A stretch of DNA of 42,735 nt from Gracilibacillus boraciitolerans JCM 21714 (GTDB lineage Bacteria > Bacillota > Bacilli > Bacillales > Amphibacillaceae). Positions 1 to 9,463 of the stretch are shown here, piece after piece. Position numbers and translations under genes: made by a program. The notes below the pieces were generated by a model that worked only from the letters and a program-made list of their open reading frames with translations, was not told where the DNA came from and did not search any database. The stretch's first letter is position 1, and the number at the start of each line of letters is the position of its first letter. The stretch is from the NCBI RefSeq assembly GCF_000521485.1, contig NZ_BAVS01000027.1, forward strand, positions 1-42,735, in the 5' to 3' direction.

Positions 1-55
1 TTGGATAAAAAGGAGGATTCACAAAGATTATAAAAGCTCTTAAGGAGGATAGTCT

Positions 56-924
56 ATGAAACTCATGTATCATTTCTCAATTATTCGTAAAAACGCAATC
101 TTACTCCTACTAATTCTAATTCTATTACTGTCGTTTCTTTCATTTTCAGTTATGGCAACTGAATCTAAATTTTTCAATAAATCTGAAGATACTTTTACTA
201 TTCAAGCTGGCACATGGTGGGATGGAAGTGACTTATCGATTACAGATGAGCTACAGGAACTAGAAGCTTGCCCCCACATACAACATATCTTTTACCATTC
301 ATAATTCAGGCTTTGACATGTTAGATAGTACTACATACCAATTGTATTTTTCTGCAGATGGAACACCTTCAGATAGCGGAACTGTAGTAGAAAATGGCAC
401 ATTGTTCCCTATCCTTGAAAATGATACTAATGTTGTAGTGTTCAGTGATTTAATTGAAGGACACTATCAACTGAAAGTAAATCAACGGCCAATGTATCAA
501 GATGAAGAAGGTACGCAACAATTTGTTTGGAGTGAGATCCTAACAGTCGCATGCGAAGATGAAGAACAACCAAATGAAGAACTAGAAGAAAACGAAACAT
601 TAACAGACTCTGCTGACATTCCTGAAGACATAGAAGAAAAGATCATAGAGAAGAAGTCACCTGAAGAAGAACTAAAAGAGATTCAAAACGAAGAAAAAAG
701 ACATAAACGAGCATGAAACAGAGGAAAAGCAAAACCAAAATGATTTCGAAAATACGCCTGTCCAAAATGAAGATAAAACTGCTGGTGAAGATACGACACC
801 AATAGATCAACAAAAGCCTAAAGAACCTGCAAAAGAGGAAGGTGAAGAAGATGGAACCAATACAGGAAACAAGGTACAAGAAAAAATCACTACCAATCAA
901 ACGGATAATGAAAATTCTGAGTAA
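56..924 (+). pseudogene. tapA: TapA-like amyloid-fibre anchoring/assembly protein, frameshifted
   Basis: In B. subtilis TapA anchors and seeds TasA amyloid fibres in the biofilm matrix and is processed by SipW. Here a hydrophobic signal segment (residues about 12-34) is followed by a WWDGS motif, then a CPP and NSGF segment typical of the TapA domain. After that comes a long Glu/Lys/Asn-rich low-complexity tail. As sequenced it is broken twice: a C5 run at 271-275 (C4 or C7 would keep frame) and an A6 run at 694-699. The tail then runs in a third frame to TAA at 922-924. The identification rests on the domain plus the sipW gene directly downstream, which its tail overlaps by about 74 bases. 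A GGAGG ribosome site precedes the ATG at 56. The promoter is probably outside the window or just inside its left edge. Confidence 0.72.
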
Positions 925-1471
925 TACCATCACTACTTTTCTTATTGTCATTTTAATTACTCTTTCTGCTTTCGTTTTGATGACACGAATAAATGGTGGA
1001 GAACCTGAGATTTTTGGACATCAATTAAAAGTAGTACTTTCTGGTTCCATGGAGCCCGCTTTTAAAACTGGTTCCGTCATAGCAGTTGAACAATATAATA
1101 AAAATACTCCTGTAAAAAAGGACGATATTATTACCTTTATTGATAAGTCAGAAAAGTTAATTACGCACAGAATTGTTGATATTGTTGAAAGTGGCGAGCA
1201 TACACTTTATAAAACAAAGGGCGATAACAATAATGCTCCTGACAATGAATTGGTACAGCAAGAAAATATCATTGCAATATACAAAGGAGTAACCATTCCA
1301 TATCTAGGCTATTTAATTAATTATACTCAAACACCTGCAAATAGTGCCTTGTTGCTTATTATTCCTGGCATCTTTCTAATCGGTTATGGTGGTTTTACCA
1401 TCATAAAAATTATACTCGAGCTTGAGAAAAATTCTAAAAAGCCTAAAAACGAAATGTCACAAGAAAGTTAA
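851..1471 (+). CDS. sipW: SipW-type (ER/archaeal-type) signal peptidase I
   Basis: Membrane protease that removes signal peptides from TapA and TasA-type substrates. Visible: an N-terminal transmembrane segment (about residues 25-45), the catalytic serine in LSGSMEP, the histidine in ITHRIVD that replaces the lysine of bacterial-type enzymes, and a downstream KGDNN aspartate segment. A C-terminal transmembrane helix is followed by a Lys-rich tail. Length of about 206 residues fits SipW. I chose ATG 851 rather than the in-frame GTG at 842 because AGGAAGGTG lies at proper spacing before 851. The gene starts inside the 3' end of tapA, so the two are likely translationally coupled. It lies 66 bases upstream of the TasA-like gene, giving the classic tapA-sipW-tasA order. 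Confidence 0.88.
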   Translation: MEPIQETRYKKKSLPIKRIMKILSNTITTFLIVILITLSAFVLMTRINGGEPEIFGHQLKVVLSGSMEPAFKTGSVIAVEQYNKNTPVKKDDIITFIDKSEKLITHRIVDIVESGEHTLYKTKGDNNNAPDNELVQQENIIAIYKGVTIPYLGYLINYTQTPANSALLLIIPGIFLIGYGGFTIIKIILELEKNSKKPKNEMSQES

Positions 1472-1537
1472 AATTTTAGCTATATGTATGTGGTAAAAAT
1501 AAGTACATGTAGTTACTTTTAAAGGTAGGTGTTTACG

Positions 1538-2179
1538 ATGAAGAAAACTGTTACAATATGTTGCCTAATGCTATTAATGTTCGTGTATTCCTTACAAGTT
1601 TCTGCTGAAGAAGAGATAAATAATGAGGAAAATGATTTAATTAGCATTTCAGGTTCTTTCTCAAATAGCAACCAATTATTTGATTTAGAGAATCTAAAGC
1701 CTGGCGACTGGTCAGACCGAGAATTAACGATTACTAATCAAACACCTCAAGAGATTCAATATGACCTACATGTTACGTACCTAGACGGATCAGAAATGTT
1801 CTATAACAATCTAGAGTTAGAAGTAAAAATAAATGATGAGATAGTCTTCAATGATAAATTAGCAAACTTTAATAAAGTGAACGGACTCTTATTAGCTGCT
1901 AATGCAACTGAAAAAGTTAATTTTCATATCCTTTTCCCTCCAGAGCTCGGTAATGAATTTCAGGGATTAACCACTCAAGCTGAAATAATAATTACTGCTT
2001 TTGACGAGACAAACGAAGAAGAAACATCCTTTGACATCACTACAGATAGCAACGGCGATAGTGGTGCAAGAATGCCAGATACAGCATCATTTATCTTTAA
2101 TTTCTTATTAATTGGAGCTGGATTACTTCTAATTGGCAGTATATATATCCTTTTTTCTAAAAGGAAAAGGACAAATTAA
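1538..2179 (+). CDS. TasA/CalY-like secreted protein with sortase-like C-terminus
   Basis: About 213 residues. It has a cleavable signal peptide ending near VSA-EEE, a beta-rich domain with the FDLENLKPGDW segment seen in TasA/camelysin-type proteins, and then a C-terminal MPDTA pentapeptide, a hydrophobic helix and a KRKR tail. The last three look like a sortase sorting signal (LPDTA-like with Met at position 1) or a plain membrane anchor. Position after sipW makes it the likely SipW substrate and matrix-fibre component. Unlike TasA of B. subtilis it would be attached to the envelope rather than freely secreted, so it may be a cell-anchored fibre base. ATG 1538 is preferred over the in-frame GTG at 1529 because AAAGGTAGGTG precedes it. 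The exact family is inferred from context and architecture. Confidence 0.65.
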   Translation: MKKTVTICCLMLLMFVYSLQVSAEEEINNEENDLISISGSFSNSNQLFDLENLKPGDWSDRELTITNQTPQEIQYDLHVTYLDGSEMFYNNLELEVKINDEIVFNDKLANFNKVNGLLLAANATEKVNFHILFPPELGNEFQGLTTQAEIIITAFDETNEEETSFDITTDSNGDSGARMPDTASFIFNFLLIGAGLLLIGSIYILFSKRKRTN

Positions 2180-2217
2180 AAGCGGATGTGACAATTGAAT
2201 GTAATTTAAAAAAACTA

Positions 2218-2274
2218 AATCCGAACGATAATGTTAATTCTGTGATTAAAATTTTTTATCGTTCGAATTTTTTA
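2218..2274 (+). terminator. Rho-independent terminator of the tapA-sipW-tasA cluster
   Basis: Inverted arms of 14 bases at 2218-2231 and 2256-2269 (one mismatch) are followed by T-rich DNA. The position, 39 bases after the TasA-like stop codon, fits operon termination. Confidence 0.7.
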
Positions 2275-2329
2275 ATTGCATATAAGATAGATGATGTGCA
2301 ATAACTGATAAGATAATTATGATCTGGTA

Positions 2330-2815
2330 TAACTGAGTAACAATCCGCTCCAGCTTGTCCGCTTCCCTTTACACGGTTTTTCTCCTCAGCTAACTTTGGC
2401 AAGCCAAAGTGGATCTTCAGATAAAAACATCCCGTAGGAGTGAAAGCGAGCGCCTTCGCTCTTGATTTCCTCTACAACGATTGTGACAAGTATCTTTTTG
2501 ACCTTTTTAAACGGATGATGACTATAAATAGAGATTGAAAGGCCGAAATTCTGCTGCTTGCATTCATTGTAAAATATTATACAGCGTAGGCGCCCATTTC
2601 GACTTTTGAGGGATCAGCGTGATCTGAAAATCCACTTTGTAAAGTGGTTTTCTTTACAAAGTTAGTTGAAGAGCACGCCTCCACGATATAGGATACACCG
2701 TGAAAGTTTGCTTGAGCAGATGTTGACTTATACCTTTGGGTAAAAGTGAAATAGGCAAGCCGAAGTGGCTTTTACATCTATGCTTCCTTTTCCGTCACAT
2801 CTGCTTCCATGAATT
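2330..2815. repeat. Hairpin-rich non-coding segment, possible dispersed element
   Basis: No convincing reading frame lies between 2180 and 3058. The segment is less AT-rich than its surroundings and full of inverted repeats. Arms at 2390-2398 and 2657-2665 are perfect; arms at 2405-2420 and 2624-2639 match except for one base. A local stem CCACTTT/AAAGTGG sits at 2632-2647, and short palindromes such as TTTGGCAAGCCAAA lie near 2395. The nested arms enclose about 275 bases, so a long folded RNA or a non-autonomous element is possible. I do not recognise the family. Confidence 0.4.
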
Positions 2816-3046
2816 TCATTTTGACATCTTGATCTTCCACTAATATATATTCTTCTAACATCATTACCTCGAATTTCTTCATATTAATATGTTTTATTTA
2901 AATAACTAGTTGGTTTCAATAAGTAAAATATTTTTCTGTAAAAAATGTAGAAAAAACTAGATTTATGATGTAAAATAATAGGTATAATTAATTATTTTAA
3001 TTAATGTATTAATTAACTATTAGTCATATAGTGCGTTTGTCATATA

Positions 3047-3052
3047 GGGGGG
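3047..3052 (+). promoter_or_regulatory. G-tract ribosome binding site of the EAL gene
   Basis: The start codon at 3059 is preceded by A-GGGGGG-A instead of a canonical AGGAGG. It belongs to the G-tract class found throughout this window; base-pairing with the anti-Shine-Dalgarno sequence would be weaker. Confidence 0.5.
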
Positions 3053-3058
3053 ATTTAC

Positions 3059-3835
3059 ATGTCAATTGCGAAAATTAACGATCTAATCGATAACGAAAAA
3101 TTCGAACATCATTTTCAAGCATTATATGATTTAGAATCACTGAACCCTATTGGCTACGAAGCCTTACTACGTACCAAATTGTTCAAAAATCCTGAGATTC
3201 TTTTTGATAAAGCAAGTCGAACCAATCGTTTTTTTGATTTAGAAATGCGATCTGTTTCGAAAGCACTTCATTCGTATGACTCAATTCTAAAAAGTTCTTC
3301 AAATAATAAAAAGTTATTATTAAATGTATTTCCATCTAATCTCGCTCATGTGGAATTTTCTGAACTGCTTAATAAAGCACTGTTAGAAACTAAAATAACG
3401 CCAAATCAAATAATTATTGAAATCAATGAATCAGAAGTCAATCAAAATGTAGATTCAATTAGGGATAGTGTATATGAACTGCAAAATGAGGGTTATTATA
3501 TTGCAATTGATGATGTCGGAAAAGGTGCGTCTTCCTTACAAGCCATCATAGAACTTCAGCCCGATTATGTAAAAATGGATCGTTATTTTGCAAAGCATTT
3601 AGCAAGCTCTAATCGGAAACAAGAAATGGTACGATCTATTGTCACCTATTGTTTAAATACGGATACAAAATTTGTACTAGAAGGTATTGAGATCCCTGAG
3701 GATTTAGATATGGCTAAAAAAATTGGCGTTTCGATCGTACAGGGATTTTTATTGGCTAGACCACAACCACTTGATGTAATAAAAAGGTTAGAATCTCGTT
3801 TTAAAATAAACAATAATATATCTCGTAATCAATAA
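3059..3835 (+). CDS. Stand-alone EAL-domain c-di-GMP phosphodiesterase
   Basis: 258 residues that are essentially one EAL domain, with no sensor or membrane segment. EAL enzymes hydrolyse c-di-GMP to pGpG with two metals. The expected residues are present: E34 in EALLR, N89 in LLLNVFPSN, E121 in IEINE, D151-D152 in IAIDDVGKG, K172 in VKMDR, E208 in LEGIE and Q228 in QGFLLARP. It is therefore likely catalytically active. It lies between a biofilm-fibre cluster and an exopolysaccharide cluster, and a 7TM-PAS-GGDEF protein is encoded near 39-41 kb, so a role in lowering c-di-GMP to control matrix production is a reasonable inference. It is probably a single-gene unit; I could not fix a strong promoter. 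Confidence 0.9.
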   Translation: MSIAKINDLIDNEKFEHHFQALYDLESLNPIGYEALLRTKLFKNPEILFDKASRTNRFFDLEMRSVSKALHSYDSILKSSSNNKKLLLNVFPSNLAHVEFSELLNKALLETKITPNQIIIEINESEVNQNVDSIRDSVYELQNEGYYIAIDDVGKGASSLQAIIELQPDYVKMDRYFAKHLASSNRKQEMVRSIVTYCLNTDTKFVLEGIEIPEDLDMAKKIGVSIVQGFLLARPQPLDVIKRLESRFKINNNISRNQ

Positions 3836-4097
3836 ACCAAACGTAAATTCGAAAAGTTTGAACTTGCTAGTATTCATGCCCTCTGTACATTATTTTTTAA
3901 CTCCTTAAATCATACATGTGTAAGTTTAGCCTTCATCCAGATAATTTCATATGCGAATATTCCCAAAAATTTCCCCACTTCTATTACTCGTTAAAATATA
4001 GTATAATATTTCTCGCGACTTTAGAACTGAATTATATAGAAGTAATTCATTTGTCTTATTATTCAGAACTTATGAATAGTTTATAGAAACAAAGAAA

Positions 4098-4231
4098 TGA
4101 TGCATAAAGATGGATGCACCTGGTTATTAATAGAAATTAACCAAGGCAACTCAGGTTGGATAAGCAATAAAATTATTTTAAAAAAGAATGATAATGTAAA
4201 TCAGCTTCCTATTATGGAAACATTTAAATAA
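4098..4231 (+). pseudogene. Possible SH3b-domain remnant
   Basis: Two adjoining frames spell a short bacterial SH3-like pattern: a Trp followed by LIEI in one frame, then GNSGWISNKI in the next, with an indel near 4137-4142. The W...GW(I/V)S spacing is the usual SH3b signature. No signal peptide or catalytic partner remains. The rest of 3836-4408 shows no feature I can support. Confidence 0.3.
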
Positions 4232-4408
4232 ATAACAATTAAATTGTTCGTTAAATTGAACAAATTTTACTCATTCGTTAGGCCTCCATCCATATTCTTT
4301 TTTGAATATTTACAATAAATAAATTCTAATAACCTACTCACACATATATTTCCTAATGGTTTTATTAATGATTTTAGTACAATTCAACTAAAAAGACTTG
4401 CGTTTCTT

Positions 4409-4440
4409 TTGTAAATATTATATTGTTCTATATATAGAAC
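4409..4440 (+). promoter_or_regulatory. Promoter with a perfect 16-bp palindrome, exopolysaccharide operon
   Basis: A -35-like TTGTAA (4409-4414) and -10-like TATATA (4431-4436) are 16 bases apart, 28 bases before the ATG at 4465. The -10 lies inside the perfect palindrome GTTCTATATATAGAAC (4425-4440), a likely repressor operator. As a hairpin it is not followed by T residues on the plus strand, so an operator is preferred over a terminator. Confidence 0.5.
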
Positions 4441-4464
4441 AAAAAAAGAAACGGAGTGCTTTTT

Positions 4465-6214
4465 ATGAATCTTATTCATCGTCTCATCACTGTAATGTTT
4501 ATATGTATGAGTGTACCACTGTTAGTATCTTCTAACACCTTACAAGCTAAACAAACAGATTCGATTCATGTATTAGTGGTCTTTTCTTCCAATGAAGACC
4601 AAATCGATGAGTATCAGCGATTATTAGAATTGCAATTGGCGCATTTCTCAGAAAATATTACATTTCGACATAGCTCTCATGTAACAAAATCTGATCTATC
4701 AAAAACTACTCATTTAGTCTATCAAGGTACCATCGATGAAGAAATACCTAGTAACACAGTGAAATTGATTAATAGTTTTACCGGTCCACTTCTTGCAATT
4801 GGTCATAACATTGAACAGCTTTCCTCCTATTGGAAAATCGATCGTGATACCATATATCTAGAAGAAGCTACCATTCTAATGTGGATGACAAACAGTTAAC
4901 AAATCGAAATGTAGAACTCTTCCCATTTATAAAAGAAGACAAAAAGCAGCAAACACTAGTGAAGGTAAAGAAAAATAATAATACTTACCCATTAATGGTA
5001 AAGAGAAATAATCATTTTTATCTGGCAACCACTAATCTTTTTTCACCTGTTTCTCACTTTCTGGCAGATGCATTACACTTTTATTTCAGTGTGGAACACG
5101 ACCATGTAAATAAAGCAATGCTACGTTTAGAGGACATACATCCGAAGCTAATTGGTGAGGATTTGATGGAAATCGCAACCTATTTAAAGAACAAAGATAT
5201 TCCCTACTTAGTTTCGGTTATTCCAGTATATAAAAATCCAAAAACAAAAGAAGAATTCCATCTGTCCGATAACTCAAAATTAGTTGATGTTTTGCAATTT
5301 ATGCAGAACAATGGCGGAAGTTTCGTACTTCATGGTTACACAGATCAATATGGGAACAACCCAACAGGAGATGGCTTTGAATTTTGGGACAAACAACATA
5401 ATCAACCCATTTACTTTCCGCCAAATCAATTAGAAATAATTAAATCTGAAAAAGACTTTGCAGATTCAACGGAATATAAAAAGTATCTTGAGGATAAGAA
5501 AAAATTTGAAACGGAGTATATAAAAGAAAGAATCAAAAAGGGAATGGCCGAATTAGAAAAAGTTCAACTTTATCCAATTGCTTTTGAAGCTCCTCACTAT
5601 GCCATGAGCCAAAATGGTTATCAAGTCATATCGGATTATTTTCCATTCTATATTGGACAAGTACAATTATCTGACCAAGACTGGAGAGTCATGACAGAAT
5701 CACCGACAATTTCAAACCCTAACTTTTTAAATGGGATGACGTTATTTCCAGAAACTGTTCGTTATATAGAATATAATGAACCGAATTCATTAGCTCAAAT
5801 ACGAGAACATATAACCGAAACGTCAATTGTACGTGACGGAGTGATTAGTGGATTTTATCATCCCTTTCTTGGAAAGGATCAGCTGACTGAACTTGTATCA
5901 GAATTTGAAAAGCAATCACATATAGAATGGATTGATTTACAAGAAATCTACAATGATGCGTTTCCAAATAAGATTAAATTTCAACAATCTTCAGATAATG
6001 ATAAGAAAAAAGCACACTAAACGGGGGGGACACTTTCGATTCATCCCAATCAAAAAGTGCGTTGCAATCAACGAATGAAGTATTAGAAGAGCAATCCGTT
6101 TCCCTGACATTTGGAGATCAGTTAAGACTTTTAAAGGAGGAACTTTATTGGGCATTATTTGGCATTGGGTTAATTGTCATCTTAACTTTCGCTTCCTATC
6201 GAGTTAGGAAGTAA
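4465..6214 (+). pseudogene. ydaL: DUF2334 (YdaL-like) polysaccharide deacetylase-family protein, frameshifted
   Basis: DUF2334 proteins are deacetylase-fold, membrane-anchored proteins of exopolysaccharide loci such as B. subtilis ydaJKLMN. The gene shows a signal peptide, the RLEDIHPK segment, VIPVYKNP, HGYTDQ, FEAPHY and FYHPF motifs, and a C-terminal transmembrane helix just before the stop at 6212-6214. It is broken twice as sequenced: one missing C near 4870-4873, and one missing A in the A6 run at 6006-6011, which separates the anchor helix from the body. Repaired, it is about 583 residues and parallel to the next gene, so the pair arose by tandem duplication. HGYTDQ has Asp where the paralogue has His, which may affect metal binding. 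Start ATG 4465 follows GGAG at 4453-4456. Confidence 0.75.
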
Positions 6215-6283
6215 TTATTTTTAATTCATTGTTCTTTATAAAGAATATATTGCACTTCTTTTTTAAAACTGGAGGTATGAAAT

Positions 6284-8104
6284 GTGAGTTATAAAAACAT
6301 AAAATGGTACATTATTGTAATTTTGTTATTATCCATAATGGATATTCCCATTATTAAAGCCGAAAGTCGAGATGATTTTAAAGTATTAGTCGTATATTCT
6401 TCTGAAGATCAACAAGTAGATCATCATCAGCGAATACTGGATTCCTTAATTGGTCATTTCACTTCTGATATCAAATTTAAAGCTGTCTCTGAAGTAACAG
6501 AACAAGATTTACAAGAAATTACCCACCTTTTCTATTATGGGCAAGTCAAGGATAGGATTTCGCAGACTTTTCGACAACTGTTAAATAATTATGATGGTGT
6601 GATGGTAGCTCTAGGACATAATAGTAAGCAATTAGGGGATCGATTCAATTTTGTAACGGTTGGAGAAGATGCAGGCTTTATCAAAATGAGATTGTCTGAC
6701 AATCGCGAGCAGAAGATGACAGTCGAATCATCCAGAGTGGTATTTACTACCGAAGTCAATCAAAAAACCAAGATATTAGCTGAGGGTGTAAATGGAATGG
6801 ATCAGGAATTTCCGTTATTTATGCAGCATAATAAAACATATTATTATGCTTCAGATAATCTCGATCCACCTTCAACAATCATTTTTGGAGAAGTACTACA
6901 TGAGGTATTTGAAGTTAAACATGATGAAAAACATCCCGCGTACATTCGTCTAGAGGACATTCATCCGCTGGTTGATCCTAATGCATTAATGAAAATTGCG
7001 AAAGAGTTAAAAAGACGTGAAATGCCCTACATGATTGCGGTCATACCTGTTTACAAAAATCCAGAGACAGGAAAATTACATCATTTTTCTGATTACCCAA
7101 AATTATTAGAAGTCTTACAATATATGCAGGAAAATGGCGGAAGTATTGTCATGCATGGCTACACCCATCAATATCGAGATGATGAAACAGGCGAAGGATT
7201 TGAATTCTGGGATGTAAATAATAATCGGCCTGTATATCAAGAAGCAGATCAACCCGCTATCATAAAAACTGAAGAAGATTTTGCAAATAAACAAGTCTAT
7301 CAAGAATTTCAGCAGGAACAGATAGCATTTGAAAGTAAGTATGTCGAAGATAGAATAAAAAAAGGAATACAGGAACTAGTTAACAATGGACTATATCCAT
7401 TAGCATTTGAAGCACCACATTACACGATGTCACAAAACGGTTATCGTGTGGTATCTGAACATTTTTCAACCTATGTTGGCCAGGTACAGATAAGTGATCA
7501 TAATTGGAAAAGCATGACTACAGTTCCCTACATTAGCAGTCCAACATTTTTTCATGGAATGCAATTATTACCTGAAACACTTGGCTTCCTTGCAAATGAT
7601 ACAAAAAATAACAGAAATAAGACAGACGCAGAGATAGCCCTTGAGAATAAGCAAGAAAAAGAAATGGCACTCGAAAATATTAAAGAAAATGCTAAGCATC
7701 ATCAATTATTACGTGATGGCACATTGGCTGCCTTTTTTCACCCTTACCTATTAAATGAAAAAGGTTTTGGTTTAGAATCTTTCAAGGAATTGATGAATGA
7801 TCTGGAAAAAATCGAAGGTATCGAGTGGATAGATTTAAAAAAAATTAAAAATAAAAGTCAGACAGAGCACATCATCATTGCATCAGGCAACGGTCAAATA
7901 ACAACAGAGATAAATTATCTTCAACTGTATCTTTCAAATCCACAGCTATTCGCAGACAAACTATTAGGCTTACTACATAAATCCCTTTGGGCGCTAGCTA
8001 GTGCCGGGTTAACTGCGGTATCTGTTTTTAGTTTCTATATTGCAAAATCAAAAATACAACAAAGAAAAGTAAAAAGACGACTTAGACTGAAGCGAGTTGT
8101 TTAA
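6284..8104 (+). CDS. ydaL: DUF2334 (YdaL-like) polysaccharide deacetylase-family membrane protein
   Basis: 606 residues, intact. A signal peptide spans residues 1-27, followed by an N-terminal alpha/beta domain of unknown role. The deacetylase-like core carries RLEDIHP (222-228), VIPVYKNP (253-260), HGYTHQ (291-296), FEAPHY (375-380) and FFHPY (about 484-488). A C-terminal transmembrane helix (about 567-587) is followed by an Arg/Lys-rich cytoplasmic tail. The DIH/HGYTH arrangement suits a metal-dependent polysaccharide deacetylase acting outside the membrane on the product of the downstream glycosyltransferase; activity is inferred, not shown. The start is GTG with GGAGG eight bases upstream. 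It is the better preserved of two tandem paralogues. Confidence 0.82.
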   Translation: MSYKNIKWYIIVILLLSIMDIPIIKAESRDDFKVLVVYSSEDQQVDHHQRILDSLIGHFTSDIKFKAVSEVTEQDLQEITHLFYYGQVKDRISQTFRQLLNNYDGVMVALGHNSKQLGDRFNFVTVGEDAGFIKMRLSDNREQKMTVESSRVVFTTEVNQKTKILAEGVNGMDQEFPLFMQHNKTYYYASDNLDPPSTIIFGEVLHEVFEVKHDEKHPAYIRLEDIHPLVDPNALMKIAKELKRREMPYMIAVIPVYKNPETGKLHHFSDYPKLLEVLQYMQENGGSIVMHGYTHQYRDDETGEGFEFWDVNNNRPVYQEADQPAIIKTEEDFANKQVYQEFQQEQIAFESKYVEDRIKKGIQELVNNGLYPLAFEAPHYTMSQNGYRVVSEHFSTYVGQVQISDHNWKSMTTVPYISSPTFFHGMQLLPETLGFLANDTKNNRNKTDAEIALENKQEKEMALENIKENAKHHQLLRDGTLAAFFHPYLLNEKGFGLESFKELMNDLEKIEGIEWIDLKKIKNKSQTEHIIIASGNGQITTEINYLQLYLSNPQLFADKLLGLLHKSLWALASAGLTAVSVFSFYIAKSKIQQRKVKRRLRLKRVV

Positions 8105-8163
8105 TTTTTAAAGTGAAGGCTTTTTAGACGAGTAGAACCGTGATAACGAAGGAGGGCATATCA

Positions 8164-9442
8164 ATGGCAGATTTTTTAATGATGATTGCATTACTAATTA
8201 TATGGGGGGATGCTTTTTTATCATATCTTTTTGATGCAAGGTGGGAATTTATTATCCAGACAATTTAAGGAAACGGCCAAACAGTGGCAACAAAACGTTC
8301 CATATTATCCAACTGTCAGTATTCTGATACCTGCTCATAATGAAGAAATGGTAATCGAAGACACACTTGAAGCAATGAGTAATCTAACTTATCCCACGGA
8401 ACAATTACAGGTGCTTGTAATTAATGATAATTCTAATGATCGCACAGGGGAAATTTGTGAAGCGTATGGAAAACGATTCCCTTTTATCGAAGTGATTCAT
8501 ACAAAACCTCCAAATGGTGGAAAAGGAAAATCTGCTGCCCTTAATAATGGATTAGCCCATACAACCGGGGAAATTATTTGTGTGTATGATGCAGACAACA
8601 CGCCTGAACCTGATGCAATCTATTGGCTTGTACTTGGATTAGTGAATGATCCTAAAGCAGGTGCTGTTGTAGGAAAGTTCCGCGTTTTAAATGCCAACAA
8701 AAATTTCTTAACAAGACTCATCAATATTGAAACCTTAACATTTCAGTGGTTAGCCCAGGCTGGCAGATGGTTCTGGTTCAAGCTTGCTACCATTCCCGGA
8801 ACAAACTTTGCAGTAAGAAAGTCGATCTTAGAAGAACTAAATGGCTGGGATGAGGGAGCATTATCAGAGGATACCGAACTTAGCTTTCGAATTTATGATT
8901 TAGGCTATCACATTCGGTTCTTTCCTAACGCGATTACCTGGGAGCAGGAACCGGAGACACTTAAAGTCTGGTGGCGACAGCGAACGCGTTGGGCCCGGGG
9001 CAATCTATATGTTATTTTTAAATTCTTCTTTCACTTTTTTAAATTAAAGCATAAGCGCGTTGGACTTGATTTAATTTATTTTATGTTTACGTATGTATTC
9101 TTTTTTGGTGGCGTGATTTTATCTCATTCCTTGTTTCTGGCGAGTTTAATTTTTGATGTGCAACTATCGGTCGGCTTTGTTTCCTATCTCCTGTTAATTT
9201 CTGGTTTTTTATTATTTATTATAGAAGAATTGCTGGCCTTGAGTTTTGAAAAAGATCAATTAACAAAGAAGAATGTCCTAACTGTTATATTAATGTATTT
9301 TACTTATTCTCAGATGTGGCTATTTTTAGTTGTCTATGCGGCATTCATTGAAGTGAAGCGAGTCCTGTTAAAACAGGAAGTAACCTGGTATAAAACAAAA
9401 CGCTTTAGTCAGAAAGATGCAAAAAATAAGAAGACAGCATAG
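8164..9442 (+). pseudogene. ydaM: Family 2 glycosyltransferase (YdaM-like), frameshift at a G6 run
   Basis: Processive membrane glycosyltransferase, probably the synthase of the exopolysaccharide. Motifs: SILIPAHNEE, the VINDNS aspartate, DAD in CVYDADNTPEP, ED in ALSEDTEL, and QRTRW (the Q..RW motif of cellulose/PNAG-type synthases), followed by several C-terminal transmembrane helices. The first transmembrane helix begins at ATG 8164 behind GGAGGG. It changes frame at the G6 run 8204-8209, where five Gs would join IIWG to MLFYHIF. An internal start at 8210 would lose that helix. B. subtilis ydaM sits with ydaL in the same kind of operon. The ydaN (BcsB-like) and ydaK (c-di-GMP receptor) genes are not seen here. 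Confidence 0.82.
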
Positions 9443-9463
9443 CAACGATTGGAGCAGATGACG

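Noticed and set aside
4425-4440. Palindrome before the DUF2334 gene as a terminator
   Set aside because: It is followed by A residues rather than T on the plus strand and overlaps a plausible -10 box, so an operator fits better.
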